From an uncultured Alphaproteobacteria bacterium (GTDB lineage Bacteria; Pseudomonadota; Alphaproteobacteria; Rhizobiales; Aestuariivirgaceae), in assembly GCA_937872985.1 (NCBI GenBank), contig CALMUW010000010.1:1-49869 (forward strand): DNA of 49,869 nt. Direction: 5' to 3'. The notes below the pieces were generated by a model. It made no database searches. It was not told the origin of the DNA and worked only from the letters and a program-made list of their open reading frames with translations. Positions within the stretch are counted from its first letter, which is position 1. The number at the start of each line of letters is the position of its first letter. Below are positions 32,349 through 42,131 of this stretch, one piece after another. A program made the translations under genes and the position numbers.

Positions 32349-33469
32349 CATGGCGCAGGCGGCAGGGTGAAATCGTCGTAGCGGCCGGCCTGGGGCGTGG
32401 GCGCGATGCCGCCGTTGAACAGCTTGTCGGCCGCCGATCCCGGCACCACGGGAATGGCAACCGTGGTGGCGGCCGCCCCCGCGGCTATCTTGCTCGCTGC
32501 CTTTTCCGCCGCCTGTGCGGCGGTCGCCACCGCCGTCACCTGCTGTGGCGACAGGGCCAGCGATTCGCCATCCAGCCCCACCCGCCCAAAGTCGGGCAGG
32601 GCTGGATCACTGGATTTTCGCAGGACCACGTTTTGGTCAGGTGCAGCAGCGGGTGCCGCCTCCGCCGGCGGTGCCGCCTTGGCCTTTTCAATGGCCGCCA
32701 GCACCAGTTGCCCCAGGCGATTGTTGCCCTGCTTGAAGAAGCGAAAGCCGTCGCGGGCGCGCAGCTTGCGCACCGCGCCCGTCTCATCCATGCCCGTGTC
32801 GGTGTAACTGCCATCGGGCGTGGAGAAGGCCGGGCGGATGTCAACGAAGGTTTCTCCCGCCGCCGTCACCCGGTCGCGCTGCAAGGCCAGCATCACCTTC
32901 ATGTCGGCCTCATAGAGGGCATCCCCCATGGGCGGGATGCTGATCCAGAACACCTTGATCTTCGCAGCCTTCAGCGCCTCCAGCACCTTGTCGGTCTGGG
33001 CCCTGTAGGCCGCCAGCCATTCATTGGTGTTGAACAGATAGCGCACCGGCCCGACGCGCATGGGCTGACGGTCGTTGGATCCCATGAGCACCACGGCAGC
33101 ATCATAGTTCTGGTCGGCGGTGATATTGGGCAGGCTGGCCGCCCAGTCATAGACCTCGGTGCGCGCCAGACCGGAAACTTCGTTGAAACGGTTGACCACC
33201 TCATAGGCGGCATTGCCTTCGGTCATGCGGGTGAGACCCGCTCCCAGCCCCCCCGCCAGCGCATCGCCGATGACCAGAATGCGATAGGGCTTGCCCGCAG
33301 TTTCCCCGGCCTCTGCGGCCATGCCTTCCTGCAGTCCGGCTGAACCCATGTCCGGGGCCGCCGGAGCCGCTGCGGCCGGGGCCGCTGGTGGAATGATGAT
33401 GACCTTCTGCTCGGCCCAGGCCGGAGCCAGCAGCATGACCATCGCCGCGAGGAAAGCGAGAAAGCGCAT
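32348..33469 (-). CDS. DUF459 exported SGNH-hydrolase-like protein
   Basis: A 373-residue exported protein with a signal peptide (MRFLAFLAAMVMLLAPAWA). An Ala/Pro linker, the SGNH-like domain (residues ~60-260), and a C-terminal Ala/Pro-rich tail follow. Block I reads LVIGDALAGGLG, so the position of the usual GDS nucleophile is Ala. Block III, VLMGSNDRQPM, is kept, as is FWISIPP. DUF459 members of Rhizobiales often lack the Ser, so the protein may not be a classical esterase. It lies nine bases downstream of mltB in the same direction, which suggests a shared envelope role in peptidoglycan or glycan modification. Its function has not been shown. Confidence 0.85.
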   Translation of the reverse strand: MRFLAFLAAMVMLLAPAWAEQKVIIIPPAAPAAAAPAAPDMGSAGLQEGMAAEAGETAGKPYRILVIGDALAGGLGAGLTRMTEGNAAYEVVNRFNEVSGLARTEVYDWAASLPNITADQNYDAAVVLMGSNDRQPMRVGPVRYLFNTNEWLAAYRAQTDKVLEALKAAKIKVFWISIPPMGDALYEADMKVMLALQRDRVTAAGETFVDIRPAFSTPDGSYTDTGMDETGAVRKLRARDGFRFFKQGNNRLGQLVLAAIEKAKAAPPAEAAPAAAPDQNVVLRKSSDPALPDFGRVGLDGESLALSPQQVTAVATAAQAAEKAASKIAAGAAATTVAIPVVPGSAADKLFNGGIAPTPQAGRYDDFTLPPAP

Positions 33470-33478
33470 GACGCGCTT

Positions 33479-34675
33479 TTATCCGCCGTGCCGCATCATC
33501 TCAAGCAGCTTGAGCGAGGGCTTGCCGTCGAGCGGCAGGCCCATCTTCTTCTGATAGGCCAGCACCGCCTCATAGGTGCGCGCGCCAAAGCGCCCGTCCG
33601 CCCCGCCGGTTTCATGCCCGGCGCGCGACAGGCGGCGTTGCAATTCCATGCGCTGCTCATGGGAAAGATCGAAGGCCGTATCGGGCCAGCCATGCTGGAT
33701 GGGTCCCATGCCCCGGATGCGGTCGGCGAGATGGCCCACGCCCAGCGCATAGGAATGCGAAAGATTGTAATCCATGATGGCCATGAAATTCTGCGTGACC
33801 AGAAAGGCCGGGCCATCGATGCCCTGCGGAATCATCACGAAGGCCTTGGCCTGGTCATTGCCGAAGCCCTTGCCGTCGGCGCGCACGATGCCCAGCTTCT
33901 GCCATTCGCTCACCGGCCGCCAATGGCCGCGCCCGATCAGCGCGCGGTTGAAGCCCTTGGGCAGGTAGATTTCCCAGCCCCAGGGCCGATCAGCCTTCCA
34001 GCCGGCCTTGGCCAGGTAATTGGCGGTGGAGGCCAGCGCATCCTCCCTGGAGCCCCAGATGTCGCGCTTGCCGTCGCCGGTCCAGTCCACGGCATAGGAC
34101 AGGTAGGAGGTGGGGATGAACTGGGTGTGGCCCAGCGCCGCCGCCCAGGAGCCGGTGAAATTGTCGGGGCTGCGGATGCCGCGCTTCAGCATGGTGAAGG
34201 CCGCCGTCAATTGCTCACGCGCGAAGTCGCGCTTGCGCCCGGCATAGATGAGGGTGGCCAGCGACCGCATCACGCTCATGGAACCGAGGTCCTTGCCGAA
34301 GTTTGACTCCATGCCCCAGATGCCGAGCAGCACATGGCGGTCCACGCCATATTTGCGCTCGATCGCCGCAAGCAGCTTCCCTTCTTCGGCAAGCTTCGCC
34401 CGCCCGCTGTCGATGCGCGCCGGCGTCACCGCCTTTTCCAGATAGGCCGAGGTGGTGGAGGTGAATTCCGGCTGATTGGCCGCCAGTTTCAGCACCACGG
34501 GATCAGGCTCGGTAATCCCGGCAAAGGCGCGATCGAAGAGCGCGCGCGACAGGCCCGCCTTCTGCGCCTGCGGCCAGAGCGTCTGGATGAAGGCCTCGAA
34601 CTTGGCGTCGGCCTGGACCGGGACAGCCATGAGCGGCAGCGTCAGAAAGAGAGCAGCGGCAAGGCGCTTGATCAT
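33479..34675 (-). CDS. mltB: Lytic murein transglycosylase (MltB/SLT_2 family)
   Basis: A 398-residue periplasmic enzyme that cleaves the glycan strand to 1,6-anhydromuramic ends. A signal peptide ends at about VQA-D. The catalytic domain has the active Glu at 123 in GIWGMESNFGKDLGS, followed by AALGHTQFIPTSYL and the YAVDWTGDGKRDIW segment. The C-terminal ~55 residues form a peptidoglycan-binding domain (ELQRRLSRAGHETGGADGRF). No lipobox is visible, so it is probably soluble rather than a lipoprotein. It is the first gene of a two-gene unit with the DUF459 gene. Confidence 0.93.
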   Translation of the reverse strand: MIKRLAAALFLTLPLMAVPVQADAKFEAFIQTLWPQAQKAGLSRALFDRAFAGITEPDPVVLKLAANQPEFTSTTSAYLEKAVTPARIDSGRAKLAEEGKLLAAIERKYGVDRHVLLGIWGMESNFGKDLGSMSVMRSLATLIYAGRKRDFAREQLTAAFTMLKRGIRSPDNFTGSWAAALGHTQFIPTSYLSYAVDWTGDGKRDIWGSREDALASTANYLAKAGWKADRPWGWEIYLPKGFNRALIGRGHWRPVSEWQKLGIVRADGKGFGNDQAKAFVMIPQGIDGPAFLVTQNFMAIMDYNLSHSYALGVGHLADRIRGMGPIQHGWPDTAFDLSHEQRMELQRRLSRAGHETGGADGRFGARTYEAVLAYQKKMGLPLDGKPSLKLLEMMRHGG

Positions 34676-34768
34676 GGCGAACCCCTGAAGACAGCCGTGG
34701 CGGTGATTCGTCCACGGCCTCTGTCCTGTTTAACAGGGGGTGCTTTAAGCCCGCAAATGGGGCGTCAA

Positions 34769-35758
34769 TCAGGCTGCGTTGCGCCGGGCCAGATGCTTCT
34801 CCCAGGCCAGCGCCGAAGTGACGATCTCATCGAGATCATCATGCGCAGGGGCCCAGCCCAGAATATCGCGCACCCGGCTGGCACCGGCCACGATGGCCGC
34901 CGGATCACCGGCGCGGCGCGGTCCCAGCATCTTGTTGATGGGCGCGCCATGGGCCTTCTCCACCGCGGCAATGACCTCGAGCACCGAATAGCCCCGGCCA
35001 TAGCCGCAATTGAAAACCCCGCTTTCGCCGCCGCGCCTGAGGTGGGCCAGCGCCTTGACATGGGCAGCGATGAGATCGCTCACATGGATGTAATCGCGCA
35101 GGCACGTGCCGTCTGGCGTGTCATAGTCGGTGCCGAAGACATCCATTGATTTCCGCTGCCCCAGCGCCGTCTGGCAGGCCACCTTGATGAGATGCGTGGC
35201 GCGCGGCGTGGACTGGCCGGAGCGGCCCCTGGGGTCGGCCCCCGCCACGTTGAAATAGCGCAGCGCCACATAATTGAGGCCATAGGCCACATGGGAGTCG
35301 CGCAGCATGAATTCGGTCATCAGCTTGGACGTGCCGTAGGGCGAGATGGGCGCGGGCTGTGCCGTTTCAAAGACAGGCTGGGTTTCGGGATTGCCATAGA
35401 CCGCCGCGGTGGACGAGAAGATGAAATTCTTCACCCCGCCCTGCACCGCGCTTTCCATCAGCGCCCGCGATTTCACCGTGTTGTTGAGATAATAGCCAAG
35501 GGGATCGGTGACCGAATCCGGCACCACGATGGACCCGGCGAAGTGCACGATGGCGTCCACCGCATGATCCTGGATGATCTTCGCCACCAGAGCCTGGTCG
35601 CCGATGTCGCCGGTGATCAGTCTGGCGCGTGGATCCACCGCCCAGGCGAAACCGGTGGAAAGGTTGTCCAGCACCGCCACGTCGAAGCCCTGATCGGCGA
35701 GCGCCAGCACCATGTGGCTGCCGATGTAACCCGCCCCGCCTGTAACCAGAATCGCCAT
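34769..35758 (-). CDS. galE: UDP-glucose 4-epimerase
   Basis: A 329-residue short-chain-dehydrogenase-type epimerase that interconverts UDP-glucose and UDP-galactose using tightly bound NAD. The nucleotide motif GGAGYIG is at residues 7-13. The catalytic set is the Ser/Thr of FSSTAAVYG (~116) with Y141 and K145 of YGTSK. The substrate loop FNVAGADPRGRSGQ is present. It is divergent from galU with 121 bases between, so a joint supply of UDP-sugars for envelope glycans is likely. The product could also feed NdvB indirectly through the UDP-glucose pool. Confidence 0.94.
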   Translation of the reverse strand: MAILVTGGAGYIGSHMVLALADQGFDVAVLDNLSTGFAWAVDPRARLITGDIGDQALVAKIIQDHAVDAIVHFAGSIVVPDSVTDPLGYYLNNTVKSRALMESAVQGGVKNFIFSSTAAVYGNPETQPVFETAQPAPISPYGTSKLMTEFMLRDSHVAYGLNYVALRYFNVAGADPRGRSGQSTPRATHLIKVACQTALGQRKSMDVFGTDYDTPDGTCLRDYIHVSDLIAAHVKALAHLRRGGESGVFNCGYGRGYSVLEVIAAVEKAHGAPINKMLGPRRAGDPAAIVAGASRVRDILGWAPAHDDLDEIVTSALAWEKHLARRNAA

Positions 35759-35790
35759 GTCCGCCCCACGTTTAACCTGAAATAAACACG

Positions 35791-35818
35791 CCTCTTATAA
35801 CCAGAAATTGTTATGAGG
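35791..35818. promoter_or_regulatory. Dyad in the galE-galU divergent promoter region
   Basis: An inverted repeat CCTC-TT-ATAAC, eight-base spacer, GTTAT-GAGG sits between the two start codons. The right arm lacks the TT bulge. The position fits an operator acting on either promoter. No regulator is assigned. Confidence 0.35.
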
Positions 35819-35879
35819 AACCTAAGCACCTCCCGCTCCGGTTCCACTGGTTAAATCTTTGTGAAGTCGGTGAAGCCCC

Positions 35880-36893
35880 ATGTCATCTCCCCTTTCGCGT
35901 CCGATCAAGAAGGCTGTGTTTCCGGTTGCCGGCCTGGGGACACGGTTTCTGCCCGCCACCAAGGCCATGCCCAAGGAGATGCTGACGGTGGTGGACCGGC
36001 CGCTCATCCAGCTCGCGGTGGACGAGGCGCGGGAGGCGGGCATCGAGCACTTCATCTTCGTCACGGGCCGCAACAAGGCGGTGATCGAGGATCACTTCGA
36101 CAAGCAGTATGAGCTGGAATCGACGCTGCGGAAGCGCGGCAAGTCGGCCGAACTCGACCTGCTCGAGGAAGACCTGCCCGCCGCCGGCCAGACCAGCTTC
36201 ACCCGCCAGCAGGAACCCTTAGGGCTCGGCCATGCCATCTGGTGTGCCCGGGAACTGGTGGGCAACGAGCCCTTCGCCGTCCTCCTGCCGGACATGGTCA
36301 TGCATGCCAGGCCCTCGTGCATGGCCCAGATGGTGGAGACCTATCACCAGCGCGGCGGCGGCAATGTCGTGGCGGTGGAGGAAGTGCCCTGGGAGCAGGT
36401 GTCGCGCTATGGCGTGGTTTCGGCCCATGACTGGGAGGACAACCACTTCATGATCGACCGCATGGTGGAAAAGCCCCGGCGCGAGGACGCCCCCTCGAAC
36501 CTCATCATCTCCGGGCGCTACATTCTCCAACCGGAGATCTTCGACATGCTGGCCACTGCCACGCCGGGGGCGGGCGGCGAGATCCAGATCACCGACGCCA
36601 TGATCCGCCTCATGGGCCATCAGCCCTTCCATGGCCTGGCCTACAAGGGCACCACCTATGACTGCGGCGACAAGGTGGGCTTCCTCGCCGCCAACATCGC
36701 CTTCGGCCTCGAACGCGAGGACATCGGACACGCCTTCCGCGAGGCCCTGAAACGGGTCATCGCCAGCCATGGTGGCTTCATCGGCTGGAATGCCGCGCCA
36801 TCGCTCACCGAGCTGCTGGAGAAAATGAAGGCCGAGATGAAGGACGCTCAGCCCGAGATCACGGCCGACGCCGACCCCGGCAAGGCCGCCTGA
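35880..36893 (+). CDS. galU: UTP-glucose-1-phosphate uridylyltransferase
   Basis: A 337-residue nucleotidyltransferase making UDP-glucose from UTP and glucose-1-phosphate. The N-terminal signature is KAVFPVAGLGTRFLPATKAM with the catalytic Lys in MPKEML. The metal-binding region VLLPDMVM corresponds to the usual DD-type site. VEKPRREDAPSNL and GRYILQPEIFDML are typical. No frame problem. UDP-glucose is the substrate of the NdvB glucan synthase and of GalE encoded in this window. The start lies close to a TTAA-rich leader with no strong ribosome site visible. Confidence 0.95.
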   Translation: MSSPLSRPIKKAVFPVAGLGTRFLPATKAMPKEMLTVVDRPLIQLAVDEAREAGIEHFIFVTGRNKAVIEDHFDKQYELESTLRKRGKSAELDLLEEDLPAAGQTSFTRQQEPLGLGHAIWCARELVGNEPFAVLLPDMVMHARPSCMAQMVETYHQRGGGNVVAVEEVPWEQVSRYGVVSAHDWEDNHFMIDRMVEKPRREDAPSNLIISGRYILQPEIFDMLATATPGAGGEIQITDAMIRLMGHQPFHGLAYKGTTYDCGDKVGFLAANIAFGLEREDIGHAFREALKRVIASHGGFIGWNAAPSLTELLEKMKAEMKDAQPEITADADPGKAA

Positions 36894-36896
36894 ACG

Positions 36897-36917
36897 GCAT
36901 CACCCTTCGGGTGGTGC
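36897..36917 (+). terminator. Hairpin after galU
   Basis: A 9-bp inverted repeat with one G-T pair (GCATCACCC, TTC loop, GGGTGGTGC) starts three bases after the galU stop. There is no T-run, so it is a weak or factor-assisted terminator at best. Confidence 0.4.
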
Positions 36918-36946
36918 GTCCCTCATCCGCATGATGACCCGGATGG

Positions 36947-38347
36947 TCAGTAATGCCAGATCAGGCTGGCGATCACCCGGTGATCATCCCAGTCATCACC
37001 CGCCGCAGAACCCCGGAAGAACGTGCCGCTGTAATCGGCGGCAGCCGAGAACATGGGGTTGAACTTGTATTCCAGGCCGGCGCCGGTGGCGAAGGTGTAA
37101 TCCGTGCCATCCTCGCCGTCTTCGATGTCGGCCCCCAGACTGAACCTGGCGTCGAGGTTTTCCCGCAGCGCCTCTGTCATGGCCAGTCGTGCCGTCCATA
37201 GCCGCGTGCCGGACGACGTTGCCAGGGTGCTTTCGTTGAGTTCAGTGCCGAGACTGAGCGCGATCGTCGCAATCTCCGATGGCCGCCAGGTGATGGTGCC
37301 GTCAAGGCCAGCCGTCTGCAGCGTATCAAGCGCCGGGTCAGCATAATTGCGCACCATGTATTTGGCCGCCACCTCGCCGCTCCAGACCGCACCGTCGTCG
37401 AAACTGAATCCGGCGCGCAGCGTCACCCCTTGCGAATTGCGTTTCAGGCCGTTGCGGTCGCGCCTGTCGTCGTGGAAGCGGGGCGCATAGGTGGCCTCGG
37501 CAAAGGGCGTGACCAGCGCGCCATATTTATAAGTGCCGCGCAGGCTGAAACTCGGCTCCGTATAGGCCCGGTCGGAATTGTTCTCGGTCGTGCCATCGGC
37601 CAGCGCCACATCACTGAAGAGCTTGCGCTCCACCCCCAGCCTGGCGGTGGTTTCGATGGGGCCAAGGTCATGGCTCAGGGCCGCGCTGCCGCCCAGCGTG
37701 TGATCGCGGCGTGGGTCAAGCGCGGCGGTGGAAACCTCGTCGCTGCCCGCTTCCGCCTGGCTCAGATCATAGTGCAGGTTGAAATCGGCATGCGTGGTGC
37801 GGCGGATGTCGAGCCGGAAATCGGTCTTGGCCGATCCCGTGACCGTCTTGGGATTATCCTTGTCGAGGAAGCGGATGAACTCGCCGTTGGCCTCGCCGCT
37901 CCAGGAATGCCGCACCCAGTCGCTCTGATGGGCGAGGCCGGGCCGCAGGCGCACACCGCCGTCGATCGCATTCTTTCCCGCGGTGCGCCGCGGATTGGTC
38001 GACACCACCCCGCCCATTTCCAGCGAGGGATAGACATTGAACACATTGGCCCGGAGCCCGAGCGGCGCATAGGGCGCGGGCCGCACCCGCGTCGGCCGAC
38101 GCTTCGCCGGCTCATCCGGCGCTGGCGGCGGTGCCAGAACCTTGATGTCCGTCGCCTCTTCGCTGGCGTCCTCTGCCAGAGGATCAATGACCGTGCTGTC
38201 CGCAGGGTCCTCGGTCGCAGCGCTGGCAGTCCCATCCACCGTCACCGCTGGTCGCAAAGGTGGCGTTGCCTGTGCCAGCGCCGTCGCCGACAAGACCATC
38301 AACCCCGCCATTGTCAGCGCCAGTTGCGCCACACGCGTCTTCACCAC
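36947..38347 (-). CDS. Outer-membrane beta-barrel protein
   Basis: A 466-residue exported protein. The start chosen is GTG at 38347, seven bases after AGGGAG. ATG at 38386 would add 13 residues that are not signal-like. A signal peptide (RVAQLALTMAGLMVLSATA) ends near ALA-Q. An acidic, Pro-rich periplasmic segment is followed by about 350 residues of alternating hydrophobic and polar strands (for example ARLGVERKLFSDVALAD, LRGTYKYGALVTPFAEATYA). It ends VIASLIWHY, with the terminal aromatic typical of BAM substrates. This fits the outer-membrane beta-barrel family found in Rhizobiales, perhaps glycan-related given galU and kdsD beside it, but that link is inference. Confidence 0.8.
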   Translation of the reverse strand: MVKTRVAQLALTMAGLMVLSATALAQATPPLRPAVTVDGTASAATEDPADSTVIDPLAEDASEEATDIKVLAPPPAPDEPAKRRPTRVRPAPYAPLGLRANVFNVYPSLEMGGVVSTNPRRTAGKNAIDGGVRLRPGLAHQSDWVRHSWSGEANGEFIRFLDKDNPKTVTGSAKTDFRLDIRRTTHADFNLHYDLSQAEAGSDEVSTAALDPRRDHTLGGSAALSHDLGPIETTARLGVERKLFSDVALADGTTENNSDRAYTEPSFSLRGTYKYGALVTPFAEATYAPRFHDDRRDRNGLKRNSQGVTLRAGFSFDDGAVWSGEVAAKYMVRNYADPALDTLQTAGLDGTITWRPSEIATIALSLGTELNESTLATSSGTRLWTARLAMTEALRENLDARFSLGADIEDGEDGTDYTFATGAGLEYKFNPMFSAAADYSGTFFRGSAAGDDWDDHRVIASLIWHY

Positions 38348-38460
38348 GGACAAACTCCCTTGCACGGGGCAACCGTAAAGAAACATGGTTAACGTGGAGT
38401 TGCAGAAGAGCCGCGCCCCCGCCCTTCCCTTTTTCCGGCGACACTCCTATTTTGCCCGTC

Positions 38461-39456
38461 ATGTCAAAGCCTTCCGCCGATAGTGCCGCCGCAACCCTTC
38501 TGGCCACCGCCCGTCGGGCGCTGGCAACCGAACGCGAGGGTCTGGATCAGCTTCTTGCGGCCCTCGATGGTGCTCTCGGCGGGGAACTGGCCCGCGCCGT
38601 CAACATCATTGCGGCGGCGACCGGCCGGGTGGTCGTCTCCGGCATGGGCAAGAGCGGCCACATTGGCCGCAAGATCGCTGCCACGCTGGCCTCCACCGGC
38701 ACACCCGCCCTCTTCGTGCACCCCGCCGAGGCCAGCCACGGCGACCTCGGCATGATCACCCCGCAGGATGTGGTGATCATGCTGTCCAACTCCGGCGAGT
38801 CCGCCGAGTTGCGCGACATGCTGGCCTATAGCCGCCGCTTTTCCGTGCCCCTCATCGCCGTGACCGGCAGGGCCGAAGGCACGCTGGCCCGCGAGGCCGA
38901 TGTGGTGCTGCTCATGCCTGCCGCCGCCGAAGCCTGCCCCATCGGTCTGGCCCCCACCACCTCAACTCTCATGCAACTGGCCATCGGCGATGTGCTGGCC
39001 ATCGTGCTGCTGAAGCGGCGCGGCTTCACCGCCGAGGATTTTTCCGCCTTCCACCCCGGCGGTAAACTGGGCGCGCAGTTGAAACTGGTCAGCGACATCA
39101 TGCAGCGCGGTGCCGCCCTGCCGCTGGTGCAGGAAACCACCGACATGAGCGAGGCCCTGGTGGTGATGACCGCCAAGAGCCTCGGCTGTGTCGGCGTCGT
39201 GGACGGGCGCGGAAAGCTCACCGGCATCATCACCGATGGCGACCTGCGCCGTCACATGACCACCGGCCTCCTCGGCCAGCAAGCCAGCGCCGTCATGACG
39301 GCCAACCCGAAAACCATCTCAGGCTCGGACCTGGCCATCGAAGCCCTGGACAAGCTGAACCGCGCCAAGATCACCGCCGCCTTCATCGTCGATGACGCGG
39401 GCCGGCCTGAAGGCCTCATTCACATCCATGACCTCTTGCGTCTCGGCGTCAGTTGA
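38461..39456 (+). CDS. kdsD: Arabinose-5-phosphate isomerase (KpsF/GutQ family)
   Basis: A 331-residue isomerase interconverting ribulose-5-phosphate and arabinose-5-phosphate, the first step of Kdo synthesis for lipopolysaccharide. The SIS domain (residues ~40-175) has SGMGKSGHIGRKIAATLAST, HPAEASHGDLGM and MLSNSGESAEL. The motif FHPGGKLG precedes two CBS domains (residues ~205-330). ATG at 38461 is taken as the start. The frame extends 67 codons upstream but overlaps the divergent barrel gene and is not protein-like. Its stop directly abuts the stop of the convergent nfeD gene. Confidence 0.94.
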   Translation: MSKPSADSAAATLLATARRALATEREGLDQLLAALDGALGGELARAVNIIAAATGRVVVSGMGKSGHIGRKIAATLASTGTPALFVHPAEASHGDLGMITPQDVVIMLSNSGESAELRDMLAYSRRFSVPLIAVTGRAEGTLAREADVVLLMPAAAEACPIGLAPTTSTLMQLAIGDVLAIVLLKRRGFTAEDFSAFHPGGKLGAQLKLVSDIMQRGAALPLVQETTDMSEALVVMTAKSLGCVGVVDGRGKLTGIITDGDLRRHMTTGLLGQQASAVMTANPKTISGSDLAIEALDKLNRAKITAAFIVDDAGRPEGLIHIHDLLRLGVS

Positions 39457-39903
39457 TCACGCCGCCGCGACCTTGAGCCTGAGGCCGTTGACGCCCGTGA
39501 CCTTCACCCGCGTGCCGGCGGGCAGGTCCGGTCCCTCCACCTCCCACAGGGTGCTGTTGATGGAGAGATGGCCCCGGCCCTCGGCAATGGGCCGGTCCAG
39601 CACATAGGTCGAGCCGACATATTCATACATGCGGCGGTTCAGGTTGGGCTGGGCGGAATCGAAGACATTGCGCCGCGCCAGAAACTGCCGCCCGCCATAG
39701 ACGCTCGCCACCGACAGGAGCGAGAAGACGATGACCTCGGCCTGCCAGCCCATGTTGAACATGAGATCGAGGACGCCCACCGCCGCCGCCGGAATGGCCA
39801 GCCAGATGAAGAACACGCCGGGGGCGAGAAGTTCAAGGATCAGCAGCAGGCCCGCCACCACAAACCAGAACCAGTTGCCGAGCAGGGGAAAGAACTCTGA
39901 CAT
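39457..39903 (-). CDS. NfeD-family membrane protein
   Basis: A 148-residue short NfeD with three helices (residues ~5-75) and a C-terminal OB-fold domain (about residues 85-148, VGSTYVLDRPIAEGRGHL and GTRVKVTGVNGLRLKV). The protease domain of long NfeD is absent. NfeD proteins pair with SPFH proteins, and the partner gene is immediately upstream with three bases between, so the two form an operon. Proposed roles are membrane-microdomain organisation and quality control. Confidence 0.9.
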   Translation of the reverse strand: MSEFFPLLGNWFWFVVAGLLLILELLAPGVFFIWLAIPAAAVGVLDLMFNMGWQAEVIVFSLLSVASVYGGRQFLARRNVFDSAQPNLNRRMYEYVGSTYVLDRPIAEGRGHLSINSTLWEVEGPDLPAGTRVKVTGVNGLRLKVAAA

Positions 39904-39906
39904 GGC

Positions 39907-40881
<975 letters not shown>

Positions 40882-40950
40882 GATCCTCCCTCCCTGAAGG
40901 GATTTTGTCCGTCCAGATCATGGGAAGGCGAAAGCGCCGGCGCAAGCCCG

Positions 40951-42009
40951 TCAGCGCCAGCCCATGAGCTCGCGTCGGATGATGGTTTCTAGCATGTGAA
41001 TTGATTCGCTCGTATCGTTGAGGCAGGGCACGGTGGCAAAGTTCTCCCCGCCCCTTTCGTGGAATATCTCCCCCAGGCCGATGGCCACCTCCTCCAGCGT
41101 TTCCACACAGTCGGCGGCAAAGCCGGGCGTGATCATCAGAAGGTTCTTCACCCCCTGCCCCGGCAGGGCCTCCACCGTGTCCTGGGCATAGGGCTGCAGC
41201 CACTCCGCCTTGCCGAAGCGCGACTGGAACACCACCTGCAACCTGTCTGCGCCCAGGCCCATCTTCTCCCGCACCAGCCGCGCCGTCTTCAGGCAGTGAC
41301 AGTGATAGGGATCGCCCTTGTCCCAATAGTCCTTGGGCAGGCCATGAAACGACATGAGGATGCGGTCCGGCTGCCACGGCAGGGCCTTCAGGGCCGTCTC
41401 CAGACTGTGGCTCAGGGCGGCAATGTGGGCCGGATCATCGTAATAGGGCGGCACGGTGCGGATGGCCGGCTGCCAGCGCATGGCCTGCAGGGCCTCATAG
41501 GCCTTGTCCAGCACCGAGGCGGTGGTGGTGGCGGAATACTGCGGATAGAGCGGAAACAGCAGGATGCGCTCGCAGCCCGCCTGTTTCAGCGCCGCCAGCC
41601 GCTCGGCAATGGGCGGCAGGCCATAGCGCATGGCCCAGTCCACCAGAAGGGGTGCCTCTTGCCATCCGGGTTCGCCCATGAGCTTGCCATCAAGCGCCTG
41701 TGCCAGTCCTGCCGCCTGTGACCGGGTGATGGTCTTGAGTGGCGATTCATCGCGCTCACGGTTCCAGATCTTGTCATAGGCGTGGCCGGATCGCTTGGGC
41801 CGGGTGGTCAGGATGATGCCGTTCAGGATCACCCACCACAGGGCCCGATTGGCTTCGATTACCCGCCGGTCTGACAGGAACTCCTTGAGATAGCGCCGCA
41901 TGGGCCAATAGGAGGTGGCTTCCGGCGTGCCCAGGTTGATGAGAAGCACGCCAACCCGCGCCGGAGCGATGCGGGGATGGTCGGCAGGCAGATGGCTTTT
42001 TTCAGTCAT
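40951..42009 (-). CDS. hemH: Ferrochelatase
   Basis: A 352-residue enzyme inserting Fe2+ into protoporphyrin IX, the last step of heme synthesis, at the inner membrane. Conserved points are NLGTPEAT at the start, FPLYPQYSATTTAS (~152-165), the metal-site H222 in SFHGLP, YHCHC, and QSRFGKAEWLQPY with the active-site residues. It ends with an extra short helix (RRELMGWR). Length fits alphaproteobacterial HemH. It is a single-gene unit. Confidence 0.96.
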   Translation of the reverse strand: MTEKSHLPADHPRIAPARVGVLLINLGTPEATSYWPMRRYLKEFLSDRRVIEANRALWWVILNGIILTTRPKRSGHAYDKIWNRERDESPLKTITRSQAAGLAQALDGKLMGEPGWQEAPLLVDWAMRYGLPPIAERLAALKQAGCERILLFPLYPQYSATTTASVLDKAYEALQAMRWQPAIRTVPPYYDDPAHIAALSHSLETALKALPWQPDRILMSFHGLPKDYWDKGDPYHCHCLKTARLVREKMGLGADRLQVVFQSRFGKAEWLQPYAQDTVEALPGQGVKNLLMITPGFAADCVETLEEVAIGLGEIFHERGGENFATVPCLNDTSESIHMLETIIRRELMGWR

Positions 42010-42131
42010 TCAGGGGTCTCGAGGGAAGGACGGAGGGCGTGACAGGCTAGCCGGAAGCGTTAATAACTTCCACAGACAATCTCCGCTAGAGTGAGTCGCT
42101 TAAATCACCCGCATGCACGACGGACCGGCTG

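Noticed and set aside
34695..34737. Two small inverted repeats (CCGTGG/CCACGG and CCTGTT-T-AACAGG) between mltB and galE
   Set aside because: The genes run in the same direction. The dyads are short and lack a T-run, so they may be a weak terminator or nothing. Not listed separately.
35771..35785. Possible CtrA half-site pair (TTAA-N7-TAAA) upstream of galE
   Set aside because: The second half is TAAA rather than TTAA and it is not obviously placed relative to a promoter. Too weak to list as a feature.
38260..38460. Extended N-terminus for kdsD (67 extra codons)
   Set aside because: It overlaps the divergent barrel gene's signal region and is Pro/Arg-rich. The ATG at 38461 begins the normal family length.
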